Origin: Gammaproteobacteria bacterium
GTDB taxonomy: Bacteria; Pseudomonadota; Gammaproteobacteria; Pseudomonadales; Litorivicinaceae
NCBI GenBank assembly: GCA_024640985.1
Contig: JAHEDY010000001.1
Coordinates: 99,769 to 132,363 of the forward strand
DNA length: 32,595 nt
Direction: 5' to 3'
Each line of letters begins with the position of its first letter. Positions within the stretch are counted from its first letter, which is position 1. Below the pieces are notes generated by a model, which saw only the letters and a list, made by a program, of their open reading frames with translations, was not told the origin of the DNA and did not search any database. Made by a program: the position numbers and the translations under genes. Positions 6,614 through 15,066 of the stretch are shown one piece after another.

Positions 6614-6889
6614 ATGCGGATACCTCACCCTATTCTTGGCCTACGAGATCAATCAGAGTTCGTCTACCTTGGGGATGCTTGCTTGCTTGAGCGGCCTGAT
6701 GGAATGCAGGCCGATGCGTTGCAGAAAATGACGGAATACGCGTACCAGCGCGATAACTGTAGAGGCCTGCATCGAGAGCTTTGGTTTCATGAACAGGGAG
6801 ATCGTGCGTGGCTAGTCGTCACGCGCAACACTGTTACGCATGAAATAGTAAAAGTCGAATTTGCAAACGAGGTTGCCAGTCATGACTAA
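6614..6889 (+). CDS. soxD: Sarcosine oxidase, delta subunit, lacking the zinc-binding cysteines
   Basis: Small structural subunit of the SoxBDAG complex, 91 aa. Family features are present: GxRD-SEFVYLGDA near residues 9-22, YAYQRDN then HRELWFH (53-59), and AWLVVTRNTVTHEI (65-78). Typical delta subunits bind Zn through a CPxCGxR motif and an HxxGC pair (Cys6, Cys9, His59, Cys63 in the Corynebacterium enzyme, as I recall). Here the first motif reads HPILGLRD (H5, L8) and the second HEQGDRAW (H59, D63), so all three cysteines are gone and only His59 remains. The reading frame is intact and well placed. The ATG at 6614 was preferred over upstream in-frame codons inside soxB because it follows the soxB stop by 4 nt and gives the family N-terminus. 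It overlaps soxA by 8 nt. Confidence 0.9.
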   Translation: MRIPHPILGLRDQSEFVYLGDACLLERPDGMQADALQKMTEYAYQRDNCRGLHRELWFHEQGDRAWLVVTRNTVTHEIVKVEFANEVASHD

Positions 6890-9800
6890 TCGGTTTGCCG
6901 ATGCGCCAGGCATCGATGTGGCAGAGCCCGTCCATTTTCAATTTGATAACCGGACCTATGTGGGATACCTCGGTGATACATTGGCTTCCGCGCTTCTTGC
7001 TAACAATGTACGCCTGATCGGAAGGTCATTTAAGTATCACCGGCCGCGCGGGGTATTCTCAGATGGCTCTGATGAGCCCAATGCGTTAGTAACTGTATTG
7101 CGCGAAGGGCACCCTGAGCCGAATACGCGAGCGACTGAAATTGAACTCTATGATGGCCTAAAGGCATGGTCGCAAAATGCGTGGCCAAGTTTGCGATTTG
7201 ACCTGCTGGCAGTTAACGATTGGTTGTCGAAGTTTCTGACCGCCGGTTTTTATTATAAAACGTTTATGTGGCCTGCCAGATTTTGGGAGGCGGTCTATGA
7301 GCCGATGATTCGGAGAGCGGCCGGGATCGGTCGGCTGTCTGATACTCCAGACCCGTCCGTCTATGATAAAGGCTACCTGCATCCAGATGTATTGGTGATT
7401 GGGGCCGGTTTGGCAGGTTTGGTATGTTCACTGCAACTGGCAAAAGGCGGGCAGAGGGTGCTCCTTGTGGATGAGCATGCCAGATTTGGTGGCCGCTTGC
7501 TTTTTTCCGCGAATGCTAAGCTTCGTCCATGGCTTGATGCTCTGGTCGAAGAGGTATTAAAGCATCCAAATATTCAGCGGTTGATTCGAACAGTAGTTTT
7601 TGGATCCTATGATCATGGGGTTTATGGCGCTATCACGCGCAATACCGAACATCAGGCTGCTGATCCTGGAGTGTTGCCGAAACAAACCTATTGGACGATC
7701 AGCGCCGGACACACGATCTTAGCTACCGGTGCACTGACGCGCAGCATCGCATTTCCGAATAATGATCGGCCAGGCATCATGACCATGAGCGCAATTGAGG
7801 CTTACGCGGTCTATTACGGTGCTTTGAAAGGTTCATCGGTTGCACTGTTTATCTCACACGAGGAGGGGCGACGTACTGCGCTGCGTTTGCATGCGCTCGG
7901 TGTAAATATCAAAGCGGTGATTGATACGCGTTCCGAAGCTTTGCCTTTGACTGAATTTCCATACTTCACAGGTTCTCAAGTGGTCAACACCTCGGGACGA
8001 CTCGGATTAACGGGGATCCAAGTGAGATCATCGGATGGCACGTTTCAATGGATCAATGTAGATTATTTAGGGATTTCAGGCGGCTATAACCCCACGATTC
8101 AGCTGACCTGCCATCAGGGAGCCAAACCCAAGTGGGATTTGTCGATTGAGGCATTTCGTGCTGCAGATAATCGACCCGACGATCAGCGGTGCATCGGTGG
8201 AGCCGACGGCGCATTTGGGTTAGGTGACTGCTGGCAAAGCGCAATCCATGCCGCCGAAGCAATCTTGGGTCAGTCACTGCATTTAGTTAACCCGTTTAAT
8301 GAATCTGAGCCACTTGCTCTTCAGTCGGAGTATGTGATTTACGGTCATGGACCGACCTTTGTGGATATGCAAAATGATGTCACGATCAAAGACATCCAGC
8401 TCAGTCATCAAGAGGGGATGTCGAGTGTTGAGCACGTGAAGCGGTACACAACACTTGGTATGGCAACGGATCAGGGGAAGCACTCCAATGTCCTTGGACT
8501 GGCCGCCCTGGCTCAGGCAACCGGACAATCTATTGCTGAGACAGGGACGACATTGTCGAGACCGCCATACACAGGAGTCTCAATTGGTGCGTTGGCTGGC
8601 CAATACCGTGACCTCGACTTCAAGCCAACGCGACTCACCCCGTCGCATCAGGCTGCGACAGCTCGTCACGCGAGTTTTGTGGAGGTCGGGAATTGGTTGC
8701 GCGCGCAATGGTTTCCTTTGCCACATGAGAAGTATTGGCGTGAGACAGTCGACCGTGAAGTCATCGCAGTTCGTCGCAATGTTGGTGTGTGTGATGTGAC
8801 AACGCTTGGTAAAATTGATGTTCAAGGTGAAGATGCCGCTGCTTTTTTAAATCACGTATACGCCAATGGATTCCTTAAATTACCCGTCGGCAAAACACGT
8901 TATGGCTTGATGCTGCGCGAGGATGGGATTGTTATGGACGATGGGACCGCGGCGCGTCTGAGTGAAACTCAGTTCGTTGTCACTACCACTACTGCCAATG
9001 CGGTTCCAGTTTATCGTCATATGGAGTATGTCAGGCAGTGTCTTTGTCCCAAAATGGATGTGCACCTGATTTCAACCACCGAGGCTTGGGCTCAATTTGC
9101 GGTTGCTGGACCTCGGTCACGAGAGTTGATTGCCCGACTCGTCGCATGTGACGTATCCAATGAGGTGTTTCCCTTCATGGCATGCGCCGAAACCCATTTG
9201 AGAAATGGTATACGAGCACGACTCTTTCGGATTTCTTTTTCTGGCGAATTGGCATTTGAAATTGCCGTGCCAACACGTGTTGGAAACGCGTTCTTTGAAT
9301 ATCTTCTTGAGATCGGAAAAGATCTGGAGGTGACACCTTATGGCACGGAAGCCTTGAGTGTTTTGCGTATTGAAAAGGGCCACGCGGCAGGTGCGGAACT
9401 GAATGGACAAACCACCGCCAAGCAGCTCGGCCTTGAGCGTATTGTTAGTCAAACCAAAGATAGCATTGGCCGTGTCTTAGCTGGGCGTGATGCCCTTCAA
9501 AACGACACCGCTTGCCTAGTCGGATTGCAACCGGTCACTTCATCTGATCCATTAGTTGCAGGGGCTCATTTAGTCGGCCTTGGAAAGCCGATCGATGCGG
9601 CGCATGATCTCGGCTATGTGACAAGCGTTGCCTACTCGCCACATTGTCAATCTATGATCGGATTGGCCTATCTCAAAGAGGGTGCAAGCTACCGCGGTAA
9701 AAGGATTCGTGCGGTGAGTTTGTTAGATCACCAAGATATCGAGGTCGACGTAGTTAGCCCACATTTTGTTGATCCAGACGGGGAGCGTTTGCGTGTTTGA
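6882..9800 (+). CDS. soxA: Heterotetrameric sarcosine oxidase, alpha subunit
   Basis: Large subunit, 972 aa, full length. It binds NAD and folate and converts the methyl-derived iminium to 5,10-methylene-THF. The order is: an N-terminal ferredoxin-like fold without cluster cysteines (YLGDTLASALLANNVRLIGR, then HRPRGVFSDGSDEPNALV); a dinucleotide-binding domain with VIGAGLAGLVCSLQLAKGG around residue 170 and FGGRLL; then a C-terminal GcvT-like folate domain from about 620 to 970 (GVCDVTTLGKIDVQGEDA, REDGIVMDDGTAARL, EKGHAAGAELNGQTTAKQL). The ATG at 6882 overlaps soxD by 8 nt. An in-frame codon at 6861 would add seven residues inside soxD and was rejected. It overlaps soxG by 8 nt, consistent with coupled translation of complex subunits. 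Confidence 0.96.
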   Translation: MTNRFADAPGIDVAEPVHFQFDNRTYVGYLGDTLASALLANNVRLIGRSFKYHRPRGVFSDGSDEPNALVTVLREGHPEPNTRATEIELYDGLKAWSQNAWPSLRFDLLAVNDWLSKFLTAGFYYKTFMWPARFWEAVYEPMIRRAAGIGRLSDTPDPSVYDKGYLHPDVLVIGAGLAGLVCSLQLAKGGQRVLLVDEHARFGGRLLFSANAKLRPWLDALVEEVLKHPNIQRLIRTVVFGSYDHGVYGAITRNTEHQAADPGVLPKQTYWTISAGHTILATGALTRSIAFPNNDRPGIMTMSAIEAYAVYYGALKGSSVALFISHEEGRRTALRLHALGVNIKAVIDTRSEALPLTEFPYFTGSQVVNTSGRLGLTGIQVRSSDGTFQWINVDYLGISGGYNPTIQLTCHQGAKPKWDLSIEAFRAADNRPDDQRCIGGADGAFGLGDCWQSAIHAAEAILGQSLHLVNPFNESEPLALQSEYVIYGHGPTFVDMQNDVTIKDIQLSHQEGMSSVEHVKRYTTLGMATDQGKHSNVLGLAALAQATGQSIAETGTTLSRPPYTGVSIGALAGQYRDLDFKPTRLTPSHQAATARHASFVEVGNWLRAQWFPLPHEKYWRETVDREVIAVRRNVGVCDVTTLGKIDVQGEDAAAFLNHVYANGFLKLPVGKTRYGLMLREDGIVMDDGTAARLSETQFVVTTTTANAVPVYRHMEYVRQCLCPKMDVHLISTTEAWAQFAVAGPRSRELIARLVACDVSNEVFPFMACAETHLRNGIRARLFRISFSGELAFEIAVPTRVGNAFFEYLLEIGKDLEVTPYGTEALSVLRIEKGHAAGAELNGQTTAKQLGLERIVSQTKDSIGRVLAGRDALQNDTACLVGLQPVTSSDPLVAGAHLVGLGKPIDAAHDLGYVTSVAYSPHCQSMIGLAYLKEGASYRGKRIRAVSLLDHQDIEVDVVSPHFVDPDGERLRV

Positions 9801-10368
9801 TCTTCTTCCCTCGCCGGCGACTACCGAAGCGTTGGGCGAATTTGGGGCCTATAAACTCAGTGAAGTCATGCAAAACGCATTGATTTCATTGGCTGTTCCA
9901 AAAGATCGCGTTGAGGGCGCGCGCCGATTTGTTCGGGAGCAATATGGCCTTGAGTTACCCGAGTCGGAGTCAATATGTGTTAATCACGATCAGAGCTACG
10001 CGGCATTTTGGATAGCGCGCAGCCAATGGATGCTCGAGCGACCGGAGTTACATGATCCTAATTGGGCAGTAACCCTTGCCGCTGAGAACATTGGTTATGT
10101 CACAGAGCAAACAGGTGCCTGGGTGCGACTTGATCTGGAGGGACCTATGCTGTCAACGCTCTTTCAACGGCTTGCCAATGTGCCAAGCGAGCGATTGGTT
10201 GAGCCGACGGCAATGAGAACAGCCATTCATCACCTGGGCGTCTTCGTGGTCTGTCGCAGCTCGTGCATCTCAATTTATGGACCACGATCAAGCGCAGATT
10301 CACTAGTAAGATCGGTGAAGTTTGCAATACATACAATTAATGGTTTGGAGAATAAATATGAGGTTTGA
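9793..10368 (+). CDS. soxG: Sarcosine oxidase, gamma subunit
   Basis: Gamma subunit of the SoxBDAG complex, 191 aa, within the usual range. The sequence is weakly conserved in the family, but position and the segments PLHDPNWAVT-like LHDPNWAVTLAAEN, GAWVRLDLEGPML and the C-terminal PRSSADSLVRSVKFAI fit. It resembles a GcvT fold half. I chose the GTG at 9793: GGGAG lies 8 nt upstream and the overlap with soxA is 8 nt. The TTG at 9766 has no SD. It overlaps the next gene by 11 nt. The combination of four subunits in the order B-D-A-G is the standard arrangement. Confidence 0.88.
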   Translation: MFDLLPSPATTEALGEFGAYKLSEVMQNALISLAVPKDRVEGARRFVREQYGLELPESESICVNHDQSYAAFWIARSQWMLERPELHDPNWAVTLAAENIGYVTEQTGAWVRLDLEGPMLSTLFQRLANVPSERLVEPTAMRTAIHHLGVFVVCRSSCISIYGPRSSADSLVRSVKFAIHTINGLENKYEV

Positions 10369-11803
10369 TAACTGGATCGCCGGTGATTGGGCCGGATCGG
10401 AAGATCGTATAGAGAATATCAACCCATCAGACACGCGTGATGTCATTGGGCGCTACGCGCAGGCCAATTTTGAAGATCTCGAGCGCGCCGTGATCGCAGC
10501 TATGAAGGCTCAAAAACAATGGCAGGCGACCCCTCTTGAGGTTCGTCAAACCGTGCTTGATCGCATTGGGCGTGCCTTGATGGAAAACGCAGATTCACTT
10601 GGCGAATTATTAAGCCGGGAAGAGGGTAAGACACGACCTGAGGGCCGTGGCGAGGTATACCGAGCTGGGCAGTTTTTTACCTACTACGCAGCAGAAGTAT
10701 TGCGGCAAATCGGTGATACAGCTGATTCGGTGAGGCCGGGTATTGAGATTGATGTGCGTCGTGAGCCAGTGGGTGTGGTTGGAGTCATTAGCCCATGGAA
10801 TTTTCCGATGGCGACAGCGGCTTGGAAGATCGCTCCTGCGTTGGCCTTCGGTAATGCAGTAATCTGGAAGCCTGCAAACTTAACCCCAGCGTCAGCCGTT
10901 GCTTTGACAGAGATCATTGCGCAACAGGATATCCCAACAGGACTGTTCAACTTGATGATGGGTTCGGGCAGCGGCATTGGTGACGCACTGACGGCCCACC
11001 CGCATGTCAATGCCATCAGTTTCACGGGGTCGGTCGATGTAGGGCGACAAGTTGCCACACGAGCCGCGTCCCATTTCGCCAAGGTGCAATTGGAGATGGG
11101 ATCAAAAAATGCGCTTCTTGTCATGGATGATGCCGATATTGCTCTTGCCGTTCAAACTGCTGCCAATGGAGCCTTTGGGAGCACTGGCCAAAAGTGCACA
11201 GCGTCAAGCCGGTTAGTGGTACATGACAAGATACTTGATTTATTTATTGATCGACTGCAAAAGCATATGTCGAGCATGGTGGTTGGCCACGCACTTGATG
11301 CATCGAGTCAAATAGGGCCGGTTGCCTCATTGACGCAGCTGAATGAAAACATACGGTATCTTGAGCTGGGCCGTGAAGAAAACGCTGAACTGTTGTGTGG
11401 TGGCGAGTTGCTTGAGCGCGAGACTCCTGGGTTCTTCATGCAGCCGGCATTGTTTGTAAAGACTCACAACGCGATGACAATCAATCGGGAGGAAATGTTT
11501 GCCCCGATCGCCAGTGTGATTTCTGTCAGCTCTTATGAGGAAGGACTGGCGACTGTGAATGATACGGCATTTGGATTGACGTCAGGAATCATGACGCGCT
11601 CATTGGCGCGAGCTAACCATTTCAGACGCCATGCGCGAACTGGGTGCGTCATGGTGAATCTACCCACCGCAGGCACTGATTATCACGTACCGTTCGGTGG
11701 CCGTGGTGAGTCGTCTTATGGATCTCGAGAGCAGGGGCAGTATGCGGTTGAATTTTATACGAATGTGAAAACTTCCTACATCGCACAGGGTGAGCCGGAA
11801 TAA
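10358..11803 (+). CDS. NAD(P)-dependent aldehyde dehydrogenase, 2-oxoglutarate-semialdehyde-dehydrogenase-like
   Basis: ALDH superfamily enzyme, 481 aa. Catalytic residues are visible: N148 (SPWNFP), K171 (WKPAN), E246 (QLEMGSKNALLV) and nucleophile C280 (GQKCTASSR). The EMGSKNA and STGQKCTASSR motifs resemble alpha-ketoglutarate semialdehyde dehydrogenases of hydroxyproline and sugar-acid pathways more than betaine aldehyde dehydrogenases. The real substrate is not determined by sequence. It could oxidise formaldehyde or semialdehydes released by the oxidase complex. The ATG at 10358 has GGAG with 7-nt spacing and overlaps soxG by 11 nt. The stop TAA overlaps the next ATG (TAATG), so it is firmly in the operon. 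Confidence 0.9.
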   Translation: MRFDNWIAGDWAGSEDRIENINPSDTRDVIGRYAQANFEDLERAVIAAMKAQKQWQATPLEVRQTVLDRIGRALMENADSLGELLSREEGKTRPEGRGEVYRAGQFFTYYAAEVLRQIGDTADSVRPGIEIDVRREPVGVVGVISPWNFPMATAAWKIAPALAFGNAVIWKPANLTPASAVALTEIIAQQDIPTGLFNLMMGSGSGIGDALTAHPHVNAISFTGSVDVGRQVATRAASHFAKVQLEMGSKNALLVMDDADIALAVQTAANGAFGSTGQKCTASSRLVVHDKILDLFIDRLQKHMSSMVVGHALDASSQIGPVASLTQLNENIRYLELGREENAELLCGGELLERETPGFFMQPALFVKTHNAMTINREEMFAPIASVISVSSYEEGLATVNDTAFGLTSGIMTRSLARANHFRRHARTGCVMVNLPTAGTDYHVPFGGRGESSYGSREQGQYAVEFYTNVKTSYIAQGEPE

Positions 11804-12771
11804 TGCGTATTGATGGACTGCAGTATTGTAATTGGTCAGGTGAGATCTTCCAGCAGATGGCGGAAGGCCAGGTTGATTGTGTGCATGTAACGATTGCATA
11901 TCACGAAAACTTTCGAGAGATGGTCGCCGTGATTGAGTCATGGAATCGGATGTTTGAGCATTTTTCCGATCGCATAGTTCATGCTTTTACAGCGGATGAT
12001 GTGCGCACGGCTAAGACCGACGGCAAAACGGCGATCATATTTGGTTTTCAAAACCCAAGCCCGATTGAAGACGACATTGGTCTGGTTGAGGTCGTTCACC
12101 AATTGGGCGTGAGATTCATGCAGTTGTCTTATAACAATCAATCGTTGTTGGCGACTGGATGCTATGAATCCTCAGATCCAGGAATTACGCGGATGGGGCA
12201 GGAGGTGATTCGCGAGATGAATCGTGTTGGCTTAGTTATTGATATGTCGCACTCGGCTGAGCGGTCCACTTTAGAAGCAATTGAGATCTCTGAGCGGCCG
12301 ATCGCGATCTCGCACGCCAACCCGGCTTTTTGGCATCCAGCAAAACGAAACAAGAGTCGCGAGGTTTTGCTGGCCTTGGGCGAATCGGGAGGCATGCTGG
12401 GATTTTCGATGTATCCTCATCACTTGAAAGATGGCGGTAGCTGTTCACTTGAGAGTTTTTGTCAAATGATTGCTGACACAGCCGACCTGATGGGCCTGGA
12501 CCACATTGGACTTGGGTCTGATCTCTGTCAGAACCAGCCAGATACAGTTGTCGAGTGGATGCGGTCTGGGCGCTGGACGAAATCAGTCGATTTTGGTGAA
12601 GGCACCAAAGATAAACCCGGGTTTCCTAAGCAGCCAGATTGGTTTGTAGATAATCGCTATTTTGGTCATCTCGAACAAGGGCTTCAGAACCATGGGTTCC
12701 AGGATGCTGAGATCAAGCAGATCATGGGTGGTAATTGGCTGCGATTTTTTGATGAAAGTTTCGGGACATAA
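11803..12771 (+). CDS. M19 (renal dipeptidase) family protein with degenerate metal site
   Basis: 322-aa TIM-barrel amidohydrolase of the membrane dipeptidase family. Retained residues include H150 (IDMSH), H171 (ISHAN) and GLGSD around residue 240. The N-terminal HxD zinc pair is replaced by DGLQYCNW (residues 4-11), and the bridging Glu position reads Gln83 (FGFQNPSPIED). A classic binuclear zinc site therefore cannot form. From memory, the homologue next to the dimethylglycine demethylase genes of Pseudomonas aeruginosa (PA5396) shares this DGL and FGFQN pattern, so it looks like a subfamily trait. No signal peptide is seen, so it is probably cytoplasmic. It starts at the ATG overlapping the ALDH stop by one base. 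A role in N-methyl amine catabolism is inferred from context; the reaction is unknown. Confidence 0.85.
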   Translation: MRIDGLQYCNWSGEIFQQMAEGQVDCVHVTIAYHENFREMVAVIESWNRMFEHFSDRIVHAFTADDVRTAKTDGKTAIIFGFQNPSPIEDDIGLVEVVHQLGVRFMQLSYNNQSLLATGCYESSDPGITRMGQEVIREMNRVGLVIDMSHSAERSTLEAIEISERPIAISHANPAFWHPAKRNKSREVLLALGESGGMLGFSMYPHHLKDGGSCSLESFCQMIADTADLMGLDHIGLGSDLCQNQPDTVVEWMRSGRWTKSVDFGEGTKDKPGFPKQPDWFVDNRYFGHLEQGLQNHGFQDAEIKQIMGGNWLRFFDESFGT

Positions 12772-12782
12772 ATGGTGGTGTC

Positions 12783-14441
12783 ATGATTGCGATGCGTGAG
12801 CCTGATGAAGTTATGCGACTCGATCGTCTCGGATCGTTGCACGCATCTCGTTTATCGTTTTTGCGCATTTTACTACGACGGATTCAAGAGGAACGCTGGT
12901 CTTTCCAACGAACAGTCTTCGATATTGGCGCTGACTGCACTGGAGATGCGGTCTATACCGCTCACTCCCCCCATCGATCGTACAGCTTGATTGTCTTTGC
13001 TCACCAACTCAATCCAGAGCACCGAACGGATCGGGTGATTGCGAATGCTTGGGATGCAACTTTTACCCTATTTGACGGGATTCCAAGCGCTGAAGATATC
13101 GATCGATTACGGTCCAATGTGCCACTCCAAGAAGCGGGACGCTTAAGTGCATCGGAGTTGACGATGTCGCGTGCCAATAAATCAGTAAGGTTATGGGATG
13201 CCGTCGTTGCTGCGTTGGCAGCTGGTACGCAGCCACCAGTTGAGGAGATTGATGATACGGGTTATCTCATGCGTACCACGGCCGTCTATGGTTCTGGAAA
13301 ATTCGGTGCGTGCGACCGAGAAATGATTCTTGATCGTCCAGAACTCCAGCCAGCGTTCCAAGCCGAGATGCTCACCGTACTGATGATTCGACAATTCGCC
13401 CGTGACTGGTTGGAGCATGAAGCTTATCTCAAAGCCCCAGATTCAGCGGTTCGGTTGGATGAGTCATTAGCTACCCGGCTTGGCATTGGTAATTCAACAG
13501 GTCTTGGGATGGCCCCATTCCTGATTAATCATCCTGTCTTGATCGATCATTGGGTGAGAGCGCGAGAGACCGCTATCGCGCGTGTTAAAGCTATCATTAA
13601 GGTGGCTCCTTGTGATCGTGAACTAGTAATGCACCTACTAAGACGTGCGCGTGCTGACTTTGCCCTCTGGCAAAGCGCCGATGAAGCACAGAGTGCGACT
13701 ATAGAGGAGCTAATACGAGATGTTGATACCCTGATCGGCTGGATTGAAGTGCACCCATTACACGCGACATCATGGGCGGATGCCATGCGTTTTGCGAAGA
13801 CAGAACTGTGTCTGGAAGCCCAAGAGATACTCGCATCTGTGATGCTTGAACCCTACTCCAATCTGGTTGACGAGCTTGCCAGTGGAATGGCTGTGGCTGA
13901 GTGCGAGTTAATGCCCGTGAATGGTTCGTTGACTGTCGGGGAGTCGATCGCACAGATTGATGACAGTTATGATTGGCTAGATGACATCCAGTGGAAGGAC
14001 GCACATGCAACGGCCTTATTGTGGTATGTCTCTGAAGAAAAATTGGAGCCACGGCTTGGGTTTCGTGCCGAAGACGCATTTGAAGCATATGAGCAACCAC
14101 TGGCGCCAGCGCGGGATATCACGGCCTACCGTCAAGCGCTCAGTGAATGGCCATCTGATGCGACGCTAGCGGAATTTCTCATGCGTCAGCCTGAACACCG
14201 CTTAGCTTCAATGCGCGTTCAGTGGATAGCATCCAATCGATATGGTGAGATTCGAGGAAATACGATTGACGCAGGACTGCGTCCAATTGATTTGCTGCGC
14301 TGTAAGCTGTCATTTTTTGGTGCGACACGGTTCGATCCACGCTCAGATCGATGGCTTCGGATCACACTGTATCGTCACGCTCCCTATCTCGACCAAATTG
14401 TCGAGGCTGATCCATTTTGGATTTACGGACCGGTGCATTGA
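12783..14441 (+). CDS. Conserved-looking protein of unknown function, 552 aa
   Basis: I do not recognise a named domain. The protein is soluble, with no signal peptide or membrane segment. Distinct blocks are YGSGKFGACDREM (about 173-185), FQAEMLTVLMIRQFARDW (about 195-212), LGIGNSTGLGMAPFLINHP (about 237-255) and a C-terminal FFGATRFDPRSDRWLRI. The glycine-rich GIGNSTGLGM block looks like a ligand-binding or catalytic loop, but it is not a standard P-loop. I have the impression that similar proteins occur beside DUF3726 and Ldh_2 genes in other proteobacteria; this is unverified. The ATG at 12783 follows a GGTGG SD after 3-4 nt; ATG at 12792 is an alternative. The stop overlaps the next start by 4 nt, suggesting the two products act together. 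Confidence 0.85.
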   Translation: MIAMREPDEVMRLDRLGSLHASRLSFLRILLRRIQEERWSFQRTVFDIGADCTGDAVYTAHSPHRSYSLIVFAHQLNPEHRTDRVIANAWDATFTLFDGIPSAEDIDRLRSNVPLQEAGRLSASELTMSRANKSVRLWDAVVAALAAGTQPPVEEIDDTGYLMRTTAVYGSGKFGACDREMILDRPELQPAFQAEMLTVLMIRQFARDWLEHEAYLKAPDSAVRLDESLATRLGIGNSTGLGMAPFLINHPVLIDHWVRARETAIARVKAIIKVAPCDRELVMHLLRRARADFALWQSADEAQSATIEELIRDVDTLIGWIEVHPLHATSWADAMRFAKTELCLEAQEILASVMLEPYSNLVDELASGMAVAECELMPVNGSLTVGESIAQIDDSYDWLDDIQWKDAHATALLWYVSEEKLEPRLGFRAEDAFEAYEQPLAPARDITAYRQALSEWPSDATLAEFLMRQPEHRLASMRVQWIASNRYGEIRGNTIDAGLRPIDLLRCKLSFFGATRFDPRSDRWLRITLYRHAPYLDQIVEADPFWIYGPVH

Positions 14442-15055
14442 AGTGGTCGGGTAACGAGTTACGGGCTCAGGTGACCAAGGCAGCTCGAGGTCTTGGGTAT
14501 GATTGGGGGCGTGCAAAATATCTCGGGGAGTCAGTACTCCGAGCTGAGCGAAATGGACTCAGCGCACTCACAAGTTTTTTGCAGTTGACCGACACTCTCG
14601 ACACCGGACCCTCTCGACTACTGCATTCAACCCTGCTTAAGGGAGATATCGTCACGGTTGACGTGGTCGACCTGGGGATCGCGCTGATCGATTGCCTCCC
14701 TGGACTGGATTTCCAAACGCCGGTGGCGTTTGATGTGGTCGGATTCCCGTTATTCTTGGGGATTCTGTGCTACGGGCTGACAGGGACAGACCGAGCATTA
14801 CAGATTGAGATTGATGATATTGAGTGTGTCGTTCAGGCTGAGCGAATCCTCGTTGGTCGAGAGTCCCCGTTTCAAGGTTTGTGCTGGTTGCGTTCTTGTC
14901 CGCGTCGATTTGATGATTGGCGTTTGGTTAGTCGCTTTGAGGTTACAGATACAGATGCTGAAACTTTGGATCACCTGGCATCGCGCGTGTATGCACCGGC
15001 GACCGAAGCGTCGCGTTTGGTGGGTGCAGGGGCTGGTTTAAATGATAATGATTAA
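14438..15055 (+). CDS. DUF3726-like protein
   Basis: 205 aa, soluble. The N-terminus KWSGNELRAQVTKAARGLGY and the C-terminal YAPATEASRLVGAGAGLNDN match my memory of DUF3726, a family of about 200 aa with no known function. I chose TTG at 14438 because it begins exactly at the conserved N-terminus and overlaps the previous stop as TTGA. The TTG at 14417 would add seven residues inside the preceding gene. It is followed by the Ldh_2 gene after 11 nt. Position between the 552-aa unknown and the dehydrogenase makes it part of a three-gene module; it may be an accessory or binding subunit. Confidence 0.75.
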   Translation: MKWSGNELRAQVTKAARGLGYDWGRAKYLGESVLRAERNGLSALTSFLQLTDTLDTGPSRLLHSTLLKGDIVTVDVVDLGIALIDCLPGLDFQTPVAFDVVGFPLFLGILCYGLTGTDRALQIEIDDIECVVQAERILVGRESPFQGLCWLRSCPRRFDDWRLVSRFEVTDTDAETLDHLASRVYAPATEASRLVGAGAGLNDND

Positions 15056-15066
15056 GTGAGGATGGT

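Noticed and set aside
10684-11124. 146-aa minus-strand frame
   Set aside because: Antisense to the ALDH gene across its catalytic motifs.
13699-14100. 133-aa minus-strand frame
   Set aside because: Antisense to the 552-aa unknown. I checked whether it could be the real gene instead, but the plus frame has the operon-compatible overlaps and conserved-looking blocks.
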